From contig JACGWO010000001.1 of NCBI GenBank assembly GCA_034509735.1, positions 30,755,966-30,819,965 of the forward strand: 64,000 nucleotides of DNA, given 5' to 3'. Position numbers and translations under genes: made by a program. The stretch comes from Sesamum alatum. Lineage: Eukaryota; Streptophyta; Magnoliopsida; Lamiales; Pedaliaceae. The notes below the pieces were generated by a model. The model did no database searches. It worked only from the letters and a program-made list of their open reading frames with translations, and was not told the DNA's origin. This document shows positions 9,579-20,073 of the stretch, piece after piece; the first letter of the stretch is position 1, and the number at the start of each line of letters is the position of its first letter.

Positions 9579-11745
9579 ATCTCCCACTTGACCTTTAAAG
9601 CCAATCACCCATATGCCTAATCCCCATCTTCTCAAGATGTTGCGTATGAGCACTTTGCGACATAGGCTTTGTCAGAGGGTCTGCTGTGTTGTCTGCTGAG
9701 TTGACTCGGTCCATCCGAACGTCACCTCTTCCTACCATTTCTCTAAGAAGATGTAGCGTCTAAGAATGTGTTTGGAACGGTGGTGAGATCTCGGTTCCTT
9801 CGCTTGCGCTATTGCACCGTTGTTATCACAGAAGATGACAACGGGCTCGGCGATGCTAGGCACCACACCCAACTCTGGATGTAGTTTCTCATCCAAACCG
9901 CTTCCTTGGCAGCTTCTGAAGCTGCTATGTATTCAGCCTCAGTGGTGGAGTCAGCAGTGGTTGCTTGCTTGGAACTTTTCCAAGCCACTACTCCTCCGTT
10001 GAGCTTGAATACATACCCCGATTGAGACTTGGCATCATCGTCATCAGACTGGAAGCTGGCGTCGCTAAAGCCTTCCAGAATTAGTTTTCCATTGCCATAG
10101 ACTAAGAACATTTCCTTAGTCCTCCTTAGGTACTTAAGGATGCCCTTAACTGCATTCCAATGTGCCTCTCCTGCACAGGACTGATATCTGCTAGTCACGC
10201 TCAAAGCGTATGCAATGTCAGGCCTGGTGCAGTGGACCGCATATTGGATGCTACCTACGGCAGAAGCATAGGGGATGACTTTCATCTTTTCAAGTTCCTC
10301 ATCAGTCTGCGGGGACTGTTTCTTGGACAACTTGATCCCATGCCTCATAGGAAGGAACCCTCGTTTGGAGTTGTCCATTCGATATCTCTTTAGGACTTTC
10401 TCCATATACGAGTTTTGGGTGAGCCCTAACATCCTTTTAGATCTGTCCCTGACAATCTGGATGCCTAGGATGTAGGATGCTTCACCCAAGTCCTTCATGG
10501 AAAACTTGGTTGACAGCCATGCTTTCGTGTTTCCTAACATTCTGACGTCATTTCCAATGAGTAGAATGTCATCCACGTAAAGCACTAGGAACACTATGGA
10601 GCTCCCACTGACCTTCTTGTATACACAAGGGTCGGATTCGTTTTTGATGAAGTCATAACCCCGTATTACCTCATCAAATCGAATGTTCCAACTCCGGGAA
10701 GCTTGTTTGAGGCCATAGATGGACTTCTGGAGACGACAGACTTTCTGTTCTTCTCCAGCGACCGTGAAACCCTCCGGCTGATCCATATAGATCTCTTCTT
10801 CAACGAAGCCGTTGAGGAAGGCCGTTTTCACGTCCATCTGCCATATTTCATAGTCATACCATGCTACTATGGCAAGCAGGATCCGAATGGATTTAGCCAT
10901 GGCTACTGGCGAGTAGGTATCCTCAAAATCGACCCCGGGTCGTTGAGTGTATCCCTTAGCTACAAGCCTAGCCTTGAAGGTAGTGACCTCTCCATCAACG
11001 CCGAGTTTGCGCTTGTAGACCCACTTACAGCCCACTGGCTTAACACCTTTCGGTGGATCTACAAGTCTCCAAACTTGGTTCTCGCTCATGGAGTCCATTT
11101 CGGTTTTCATGGCCTCAAGCCATTTCCCAGAGTCGATGTCTGACATCGCTTCCCCGTATGTCTTAGGATCGTTATCCAGAAGATCGGTCGCACCTAGAAA
11201 TCCATATCTCACTGGAGGTCTGGATTCTCTAGTGGACCTTCGGAGAACGGGAACGTTAGTGGTAACTGTGGGCGCTGACTGTATCGGAGCCGGCGGTTCA
11301 GGGGCCGGGGCTGGCCTGCCTTGAGGTTGTCCTTCATGCCTAGCATGTTGGACTTCTCTAGGTAGGTCAGTCCTCCTAGTGTCTATCCTGAATCCTCTAG
11401 GTGAGGTTTCCGCGACTGTTTCTGATGGCTGAGTTCCATCACTTGATTCCTCAAGGATCAGCTCATCAGGTTGGATATCCTCTGGGAAGCCTTGCTCCAA
11501 GAATACTGCATTCCTTGAAACAAATACCTTTTGTTCCAAAGGGTCATAAAAGTAATAACCCGCAGTTTCTTTAGGGTATCCAACGAACCTGCATAGGCTA
11601 GACCTGGATTCTAGCTTATCTCCCACTAACCTCTTGACGTATGCGGGGCTACCCCACACTTTCAAGTAGTTGTAGGATGCAGGCTTGCCGTGCCATATCT
11701 CATATGGCGTTTGGGTCACTACACTAGTAGGCGCCAAATTCAATA
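9579..11745 (-). mobile_element. Truncated copia element E2
   Basis: Internal DNA almost identical to E1's 1170-3336 (a handful of substitutions and single-base indels). It stops abruptly inside the integrase C-terminal region at 11745, where plus-strand E3 begins. Gag, protease, the integrase core, leader and 5' LTR are missing. It shares the LTR 7587-9578 with E1. Confidence 0.9.
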
Positions 11746-11770
11746 CCTTGTTGGACATGGTCCGATCCAT
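9809..11770 (-). CDS. Integrase C-terminus, RT and RNase H of E2 (5'-truncated)
   Basis: 653-codon frame, longest in the window. It covers the integrase C-terminal region (LNLAPTSVVTQTPYEIWHGK), the proline-rich linker, RVT_2 with LYVDDILLIGND (10568-10579, residue about 398) and RNase H to EAEYIAASEAAKEAVWMRNY. It reads through both positions where E1 is frameshifted, then breaks at one missing T near 9875, ending RNase H early. The first nine residues (MDRTMSNKV) come from antisense E3 DNA across the fusion, so the ATG is fortuitous. Confidence 0.85.
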   Translation of the reverse strand: MDRTMSNKVLNLAPTSVVTQTPYEIWHGKPASYNYLKVWGSPAYVKRLVGDKLESRSSLCRFVGYPKETAGYYFYDPLEQKVFVSRNAVFLEQGFPEDIQPDELILEESSDGTQPSETVAETSPRGFRIDTRRTDLPREVQHARHEGQPQGRPAPAPEPPAPIQSAPTVTTNVPVLRRSTRESRPPVRYGFLGATDLLDNDPKTYGEAMSDIDSGKWLEAMKTEMDSMSENQVWRLVDPPKGVKPVGCKWVYKRKLGVDGEVTTFKARLVAKGYTQRPGVDFEDTYSPVAMAKSIRILLAIVAWYDYEIWQMDVKTAFLNGFVEEEIYMDQPEGFTVAGEEQKVCRLQKSIYGLKQASRSWNIRFDEVIRGYDFIKNESDPCVYKKVSGSSIVFLVLYVDDILLIGNDVRMLGNTKAWLSTKFSMKDLGEASYILGIQIVRDRSKRMLGLTQNSYMEKVLKRYRMDNSKRGFLPMRHGIKLSKKQSPQTDEELEKMKVIPYASAVGSIQYAVHCTRPDIAYALSVTSRYQSCAGEAHWNAVKGILKYLRRTKEMFLVYGNGKLILEGFSDASFQSDDDDAKSQSGYVFKLNGGVVAWKSSKQATTADSTTEAEYIAASEAAKEAVWMRNYIQSWVWCLASPSPLSSSVITTVQ

Positions 11771-11835
11771 GATGAGTTTTTACCGAACTACCCCTTTCCT
11801 TCTGGGGATACGCTCTTGAGACAGCAGCCAAAGTT

Positions 11836-13402
11836 TTGAACTTGGCGCCATCTAAAAGGGTATCCCAGACGCCATATGAGATATGGCATGGCAAGCATGC
11901 CTCCTACATATACTTGAAAGTGTGGGGTTGCCCCGCATATGTCAAGAGATTAGTGGGAGATAAACTGGACTCGAGGTCTAGTTTATGCAGGTTCATCGGC
12001 TATCCGAAAGAAACTGCGGGGTATTATTTCTATGATCCCTCCGAGCAAAAGGTTTTTGTCTCGCGAAATGCAGTGTTCTTGGAAAAAGGTTTTCCATCGG
12101 ATAGTCGACGCGATGGGTGCTCCTTGAGGAATCAAGTGAGGAACCCCAAGAGGCGGCAGTGACATCTGAGCCTGAAGTTCCCACTGATATTGTTCCAGTC
12201 CTCCGTAGGTCGGCCAGAGTATCCGATGCACCTGATAGGTATGGATTTCTGGGCCTGACCAGTCAGTTGGATAATGATCCAAAGACGTACGGAGAAGCGA
12301 TATCGGACATCGATTCGGACAAGTGGCTTGAGGCCATGAAATCCGAGATGGACTCGATGGGTACAAACAAGGTTTGGACCCTAGCAGATCCACCAAAAGG
12401 GGTTAAACCTGAAGCTGGAACATACGTTTTGATGAAGTCATACGGGGATATGATTTCATCAAGAACGAGTCCGATCCTTGTGTATACAAGAAGATCAGTG
12501 GGAGCTCAGTTGCGTTTCTGGTGCTTTACGTGGATGACATCTTGCTCATTGGGAATGATGCTAAGATGTTGGGTACCACTAAAGCTTGGCTGTCAATGCA
12601 ATTCTCCATGAAGGATATGGGCGAGGCATCCTACATCCTTGGCATCAAGATCTACAGGGATAGATCTAGAAGGATGTTAGGAATGGCCCAGTCCTCGTAC
12701 ATTGAGAAAGTCTTGAAGAGATTCAAGATGGAGAACTCAAAACGAGGATTCCTTCCTATAAGGCATGGAATTAAGATATCCAAGAAGCAGTCCCCTAAGA
12801 CTGATGAGGAGCTTAAAAGGATGTTGGACATCCCCTATGCTTCAGCCGTAGGCAGCATACAGTATGTTGTTCAGTGCACTAGACCTAATGTGGCTTTCGC
12901 TTTGAGCATAACTAGCCGATATCACTGGAGTGCAGTCAAGACTATCCAAAAGTACCTGAAAAGGACTAAGGACATGTTCTTGATCTACGGCGGTGGAGGG
13001 TTGATACTGGAAGGCTATAGCGACGCTAGCTTCCAGTCGAATGACGATGATGCCAAGTCTCAGTATGGTTTTGTATTTAGACTAAATGGTGGCGTGGTTA
13101 CTTGGAAGAGTTCCAAATAGGCTACCACAACGGACTCCACCATAGAGTTTTGAATACATAGCGGCTTTGGAAGCTGCTAAGGAGTGGTTTGGTTGATGAG
13201 CTACATCCAAGGGTTGGATGTAGTACCTAGCATTGCTAAGCCTGTAATTATCTTTCATGATAACAACGGGGCGATAGCGCTAGCAAAGGAACCGAGATCT
13301 CATCACGATCCAAGCATATTCTTAGACGCTGCCATCTACTTAGAGAGATGGATAGCAGGACTCACGTTCGGTTGGACTGAGTCAGCTCCGCAGAAAACAT
13401 AG
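11836..13402 (+). pseudogene. pol remnant of E3
   Basis: Four overlapping open pieces (11836-12162, 12117-12611, 12521-13120, 13184-13402) give integrase C-terminus (YEIWHGKHASYIYLKVWGCP), RT and RNase H (DNNGAIALAKEPRSHH). About 350 bases of RT are deleted at 12409: VKPEAG runs directly into the region after SIYGLKQ, so the fingers and the first catalytic aspartate are gone. LYVDDILLIGND remains at 12527-12538. A stop follows WKSSK near 13118 and RNase H is frameshifted. Confidence 0.85.
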
Positions 13403-13503
13403 CAGATCCACTTGCTAAGCCCATGTCGCAAGTTGCCCATACTCACCATCTGAATAAGAGGTTCGAGGTCAATGGGTGATTGGCTTTAGGTCAAGAGGGA
13501 GAT

Positions 13504-14463
13504 TGTTGGAATAGGTGACCAGAAAGCCAATAGGTTTGGCAATTTGTAACCTATCCGACAACTTGATGTGAATGTAATATTATTATGTGATGAATAAGAT
13601 GAGTGTTCGTCACCAATGGTACCTTCTTTGTTGCGCTCATCTTACATTTGTTAAAACGGTTTTTAACTTATATCGCAACAAAGCCCACAGACCATGGATA
13701 ACAACTCATGCAGTTGGGCCACGCATTGGATGGTGGTCATGAAACCAACTGATTAAGAGTTGGGTCTGAAACGTTCCAAGTCGAGGACCTCGAGACAGGG
13801 CATCGAGAGTCCTATTGAGACTTGCGTCAAGAGTCGTGTTCATTAGATGAGTGCCGTGTTTCATCGGCGACAGGCGTGGGACGCCTACACGATCTTGATG
13901 GGTTGGTCGACTGGGTCGAGCCGATTGGACTGACTCGCGGGGATCATCATATGGAAGCCTTGGAGGCTTGGTCGGTATGATTGCATTTCCCCGGTTCCGA
14001 TAGTACGGGAGTAATCCTCAGACTTGAGGAATCATGGCAGTCACGTGCACAGGACGGCTGTATCTTGGATCTGGTGAGAGGTAATTATTCTGTAAGATGA
14101 TTATCATAAGCCTTGTCCAGTGCAGTCAGAATGTGTAGCGAGGACGGTGGATTCCAAGAAGAGGATCCGTCCCTTGTCAGTATGTGACAGAGGTATCTCC
14201 TATGCACTCGGAGACACGTTCATGCTGTTTGAAGCTATGGCCACAGTGGTTGGTCGAACAGGGAATGGTTTCCTGTGTCGACACAATGAAGCATACGTGG
14301 TCTCGAGTATTAAGCATAGATGCCTAGTCAAGGATGGGAACCAACGCCTAATTCTATACCCTAGACTAAGGCCGGGAGACGGTAGACGGTAGACGGAAGG
14401 ATCGTACCCGTACGGAATCGGCGCCTAAATGTTCACGCCAATTCACCTAGTCTCTAGTGCCAT
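13504..14463 (+). repeat. Partial LTR of E3, first copy of a tandem LTR repeat
   Basis: 960 bases from TGTTGGAATAGGTGACC to CTCTAGTGCCATG, immediately followed at 14464 by another LTR starting with the same bases. The two 960-base stretches differ at scattered sites (AACGGTTTTTAAC against AATGGTGTTTAAC, for example). The rest of this LTR copy is missing. Confidence 0.88.
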
Positions 14464-16691
14464 GTGTTGGAATAGGTGACCAGAAAGCCAATAGGTTTGG
14501 CAATTTGTAACCTATCCGACAACTTGATGTGAATGTAATATTATTATGTGATGAATAAGATGAGTGTTCGTCACCAATGGTACCTTCTTTGTTGCGCTCA
14601 TCTTACATTTGTTAAAATGGTGTTTAACTTATATCGCAACAAGCCCACAGACCGTGGATAACAACTCGTGCAGTTGGGCCACGCATTGGATGGTGGTCAT
14701 GAAACCAACTGATTAAGAGTTGGGTCTGAAACGTTCCAAGTCGAGGACCTCGAGATAGGGCATCGAGAGTCCTATTGAGACTTGCGTCAAGAGTCGTGTT
14801 CATTGGATGAGTGCCGTGTTTCATCGGCGACAGGCGTGGGACGCCTACACGATCTTGATGGGTTGGTCGACTGGGGTCGAGCCGACTGGACTGACTCGCG
14901 GGGATCATCATATGGAAGCCTTGGCGGCTTGGTCGGTATGATTGGATTTCCCCGGTTCCGATAGTACGGGAGTAATCCTCAGACTTGAGGAATCATGGCA
15001 GTCACGTGCACAGGACGGCTGTATCTTAGATCTGGCGAGAGGTAATCATTCTGTAAGATGATTATCAAAAGCCTTGTCCAGTGCAGTCAGAATGTGTAGC
15101 GAGGACGGTGGATTCCAAGAAGAGGATCCGTCCCCTGTCAGTATATGACAGAGGTATCTCCTATGCACTCGGAGACATGGTCAAGCTGTTTGAAGCTGTG
15201 GCCACAGTGGTTGGTCGAACAGGGAATGATTTCCTGTGTCGACGCAATGAAGCATACGTGGTCTCGAGTATTAAGCATAGATGCCTAGTCAAGGATGGGA
15301 ACCGACGCCCAATTTCATACCCTAGACTAAGGCCGGGAGACGGTAGACCGAAGGATCGTACCCGTACGGAATCGGCGCCTAAATGTTCACGCCAATTCAC
15401 CTAGTCTATAGTGCCATGGACCGTTGCTAGACGGCCACCCATGGTAACGGGCCCTTGTGGGACACGGGCCCAAGTCTAGCTGAGGGTGAACCTAAAGGGT
15501 CACACACAAATCACCGAGGAGGTTGAGAGATCGACTTGGAGTCAATCTCGAAGGATAAAATAAGTAATTGGATTACTTAAGGGAAAGTCCATTGGATGGA
15601 CGGGCCGATATTGTATCGGGCTTTCATTTAATCGGTAAATTAGATTTTCGATTAAATATGGAAAGTTGAGATGTTGAGACGTTGGATATTTTAATTGGAT
15701 TAAAAGATCAACGGGAATAATTTAAGTGGACATTAAATTGGATTTAATATTGGGTTCGTCGTAATTGGATTACGATAAAACCCGGTCCGTTAAATTATAC
15801 CCGAGAGGAGAAATAATTCCTAATTTGGAATAGGAAGAAGTTGGACTTCTTCCCTTAATTAAATATGGCCGACATGCTCCCTTGGAGGAAGCAAAATCAG
15901 CCATGTTTCATGCTAGGTGGTATGTTGACTTGTCTATTTTGGAAAGAGACAAATCAACTCCAATCAAGCTCTTCCCTTTTGGTATGATTTGATCATACCA
16001 TAAATTTTGGTAGGCTTGATTGAAGAATTGATGGTGATTGATTGGAATGAATCTAGACATCCTTGGATGAACCTAGACACATTCCAATAATCACATTAAT
16101 TATGTATATATATTAGAATATACAACACCTAGCATAAGTGATTCATTATTCATCTTTTTCTAGGAAAAAGAGAAGACAAAAATCCTCTCCTCTCTCTCAA
16201 AATTTCGTGCTCCCTCCCTCTCTTACACTTGTGTTCTTCACTTGATTTTGAATCAAGAAGAAGAACAAAGTAAATTTAAGAGAACACTAATTCATAGTGT
16301 TCTTCTCTTGAACCGATTCCTTCCTAAACCCGTTCTTTTCTAGCAAGAAGAACGTGTGTTTCTTCCGGTGTGGTGTGGATCACCTTTGGAGAATCCATAC
16401 GTTTGGATTTCGTGAGCATTCCGGAGAAGGAACAACGCTAGTAGCCGGGAGCATACGCTAAACAATCAAAGGTAACGGTTTATTACGCTTTGATTGATTT
16501 CATTTGTATATCTATGCCCTATGTGTTTAAATATATGTTTTAATATTTACACATCCTACATCGAATGCCCGGTTGAGCACCCAAGGGTACACCCCTTGGG
16601 ATTCGCGTATTTTGAATTTGATTTAAATTTACGCACTTTCTCGCTTTTCTCACTTCCGCTCGCGCTCCCGGGCGGATCCGCTTGTCCTTCA
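14464..16691 (+). repeat. 5' LTR of E4 (full length)
   Basis: About 2,228 bases from TGTTGGAATAGG to CTTGTCCTTCA. It contains AT-rich U3, a TATA-like stretch near 16105-16120, a CT-rich start region near 16185-16220 and the terminal block GCTCCCGGGCGGATCCGC that also ends the LTRs at 27220 and 30037. No primer-binding site follows. Confidence 0.85.
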
Positions 16692-16710
16692 CATACATGA
16701 ATTTATTAAC

Positions 16711-17391
16711 ATGTTGACCCAGTTCGAAGCAACGACCAAAAGGTCTGCGCCGGCGATACTGGTTGGGGAGGCTTCGACCTCTAAGGCGAAAGGCAAGAGG
16801 GTCGGACGCTGGAAGAGGAAGAAGGGAAAGGCAAACGTCGCTGCTAGCGCTCAGAGCGCTCCTGTTGCCCCACTGGGGATGGGCAAAGGAAAGGGAAAGG
16901 TTAGACTGCAGCAATCGAGGGCAAATGATGTTTGCATGCATTGCCATGGAAGATGGCATTGGAAGAGGGATTGCCCCAAGTTCCTCTCCAATCAAGGTAT
17001 GTTTGTTATTGAGGTTAACATGATTACTAATTCTGCTTCTTGGGTATTGGATACCGGTTGTGGAGCTCACATCTGCAATGATTTGCAGGTGCTGGAAAGA
17101 AGCAGAAAGCTAAGTAGGGACGAGGTCGTGCTGAGGCTAGGTGATGGCAAGGCTACTGCTGCTGAAGTTGTAGGTCTAGTCCACTTAGTTGTTAGTGATC
17201 ATGTTAGTATAGAATTAAAAGATTGCTATTATGTACTTAGCATGATCAAGAATATCATTTCAATACCATTGTTGGACAATGTTGGTTTTGAGTTCATGAT
17301 CAATAAAAATTATTTTTATTTGATGAAGAATGGTTCTTCACATCTTCTAGGTAAACTTCATAATGGTCTTTATATTCCTTCAACATTGTGA
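16711..17391 (+). pseudogene. Gag tail, zinc knuckle and protease of E4
   Basis: 226-residue piece. It begins in the C-terminal Gag region, then a basic Lys/Gly-rich stretch, the knuckle CMHCHGRWHWKRDC (CX2CX4HX4C kept, with W replacing the usual G) and the protease box WVLDTGCGAHIC. It stops after IPSTL; the homologous E1 frame continues into the integrase zinc module. The Gag N-terminal half is missing because of the deletion at 16691. Confidence 0.8.
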
Positions 17392-18060
17392 TTTGATCAT
17401 GACTGCTCAAAACAAACAAAAAATGGATAATCAAGAAAACGCACAGATTTGGCATGCAAGGCCAGGTCAAATCTCTCAAGACAGGATTAGGAGGTTGGTG
17501 GACTCAAAGAGTCTAGAAATAGATTATTTGTACCATCTACGAGCCTGCGAGTCTTGTCTAAAAGGGAAAATGACCAAGAAGTCCTTTGTTGGACAAAGCA
17601 TGCTCGCCAGTGGTCTGTTGGATTTGATCCATTCAGATGTTTGTGGGCCACTAAATACATAGGCCAGAGGAGGGTTTTCTTACTTCAGAACTTTTACCGA
17701 TGATCACTCACGGTATGGTTATGTTTACCTTATGAGATACAAGTCTGAGGCCTTTGGAAGGTTTAAAGAGTGCAGGCTTGAAGTTGAAAGCCAAACTGGT
17801 CGCAAAATTAAAGCCCTTCGGTAAGACTGAGGTGGTGAGTATTTGAGTAGGGAATTCTTGGATTACCTAAAAGAGAATGGGATTCTCTCTCAGTGGACTC
17901 CTCCCGGAATGCCATAACTGAACGGCGTCTCTGAAAGGAGGAATCGAACCTTGCTGGACATGGTTCGATCCATGATGAGTTTTATCGAACTGCCTTTATC
18001 CTTCTGGGGTTATGCTCTTGAGACGGCGGCCAAGTTATTAAACATGGCGCCTTCTAAGAT
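17363..18060 (+). pseudogene. GAG-pre-integrase and integrase core remnant of E4
   Basis: Opens with IWHARPGQISQDRIRRLVDS and CESCLKGKMTKKSF (zinc module; the usual second His is Gln in GQIS). It reaches LIHSDVCGPLNT and then a TAG stop at 17660-17662, where E1 has Gln. Beyond it TDDHSRYGYVYLM, GGEYLS and NGVSERRNRTLLDMV are legible in pieces, interrupted by further stops near 17822, 17828 and 17914. The integrase is certainly dead. Confidence 0.8.
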
Positions 18061-20013
18061 TGTGGCCTAGACGCCATATCAGATATGGCATGCCTGCTTC
18101 CTACAAGTACTTGAGAGTGTGGGGTAGCCCTGCATACGTCAAGAGACTAGTAGGAGACAAACTGGACTCGAGGTCTAGTTTGTGCAGGTTCGTGGGTTAT
18201 CCTAAGGAAACTGCGGGGTATTATTTTTATGATCCTTCCGAGCAAAAGGGTTTTGTTTCGAGAAATGCAATGTTCCTGGAAAAGGGTTTTCCAGCGGATA
18301 CCCGTCGTGAGGAATTGCTCCTTGAGGAATCAAGTGAGGGAATACCTCAAACGGATGCAGCAACATCATCTGCACCTGTAGTTCCCACTGACAATATTCC
18401 TGTCCTCCGAAGGTCGACTAAAGTTTCCCATCAACCTAATAGGTATGGATTTCTAGGTCTGACCGGTCAATTGGACAATGATCCAAAGACATACGGAGAA
18501 GCGGTGTCGGACATCGATTTGGGAAAATGGGTTAAGGCCATGAAATCCGAAATGGACTCTATGAGTTCAAACAAGGTTTGGACCTTAGTAGATCCACCCA
18601 AGGGTGTCAAGCCCGTTGGGTGTAAATGGGTCTACAAACGTAAGCTTGGAGCTGATGGGGAGGTGACTACCTTCAAGGCTAGGCTTGTGGCAAAAAGTTA
18701 TACTCAACGGTTTGGGGTCGATTTTGAGGAAACCTATTCGTCCGTAGCCATGGCTAAGTCCATTCGGATTATGCTTGCCATAGCTGAATGGTATGACTAT
18801 GAAATATGGCAGATGGGCGTGAAAACGGCCTTCCTTAATGGATTTGTTGAGGAAGAGACCTATATGGATCAGCCAGAGGGTTTCACATCTGTTGGACAAG
18901 AGCAAAAGGTCTGCCATCTCCAAAGGTTCATCTATGGTCTCAAACAAAGCTTTCCGGAGTTGGAATATCTGTTTTGATGAAGTCATACGGCGTTATGCTT
19001 TCATCAAGAATGAGTTTGACCCTTGTGTATACAAGAAGGTCAGTGGGAGCTTGGCTGCGTTCCAAGTGCTTTATGTGGACGACATCTTACTTATTGGGAA
19101 TGATGTAAAGGTGTTAGGTGACACTAAAGCATGGTTGTCCACACAATTCTACATGAAGGATTTGGGTGATGCTTCCTACATCCTAGGCATCAAGATTATC
19201 CGGGATAGATCTAAAAGGATGTTAGGAATGATCCAAACCTTGTATATTGAGAAAGTTTTAAAGAGATTCAAGATGAAAAACTCCAAACGATGACTCCTTC
19301 CTATGAGGCATAGGGTTAAACTATCCAAGAAGCAGTCTCCTAAGATTGATGAGGAAATTAGAAGGATGTTGGACATCCCCTATGCTTCATTCGTAGGCAG
19401 CATATAGTATGTTGTTCAGTGTACAAGGCCCAATGTTGCTTTCGCTTTGAGCATTACGAGCAGATATCAGGCTTGTGCCAGTGAGGCTCACTGGACTACA
19501 GTCAAGACCATTCTTAAGTACCTGAGAAGGACTAAAGATATGTTCTTGGTTTACGGTAGTGGAGAGTTGATTCTGGAAGGCTACAGCGACGCTAGCTTCC
19601 AGTCTGATCACGACGATGCCAAGTCTCAATCTAGATTTGTATTTAGGCTTAATGGTGGTGTGGTAGCTTGGAAAAGTTCCAAGCAGGATACCACAGTTGA
19701 TTCCACCATGGAAGCTGAGTACATAGCGGCTTCGGAAGCAGCTAAGGAGGCGGTTTGGATGAAAAACTACATCCAAGAGTTGGGTGTAGTACCTAGCCTT
19801 GCCGAGCCAGTAGTTATCTTCTGTGATAACAACGGGGCTATAGCGCAAGCGAAGGAACCGAGATCTCATCACCAATCCAAACACATTCTTAGACGCTACC
19901 ATCCGATTAGAGAGATGGTGGGAAGAGGTGACATTCGGATGGATCGAGTCACATCGGCAGAAAATACGGCAGATCCGCTGGCCAAGCCAGTGTCGCAGGT
20001 TGCTCATACTTAG
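18060..20013 (+). pseudogene. Integrase C-terminus, RT and RNase H of E4
   Basis: Three main pieces. 18060-18977 has SYKYLRVWGSPAYVKRLVGD, the linker, and RVT_2 to SIYGLKQ-like FIYGLKQ, with GVKTAFLNG carrying Gly where E1 has the catalytic-region Asp. 18838-19293 has LYVDDILLIGND (19072-19083). 19447-20013 is RNase H with DNNGAIAQAKEPRSHH and ADPLAKPVS, ending shortly before the polypurine tract. Stops at 19290 and 19408 and a shift near 18955 separate them. Confidence 0.84.
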
Positions 20014-20073
20014 CATCTTCGGAAGATGGGTTTGAGGGTCATGAGTGATTCACTTTAGGGTCAAGTGGGAGAT

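Larger units (their letters stand above)
11746..14463 (+). mobile_element. Copia element E3, 5'-truncated, with partial 3' LTR
   Basis: Plus-strand internal DNA starting in the integrase core (LDMVRSMM region) and running to the polypurine tract at 13490-13503, then LTR sequence starting TGTTGGAATAGG at 13504. It is a different subfamily from E1 (diverged DNA, clearly homologous protein). The 5' part was lost at the fusion with E2. Confidence 0.87.
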
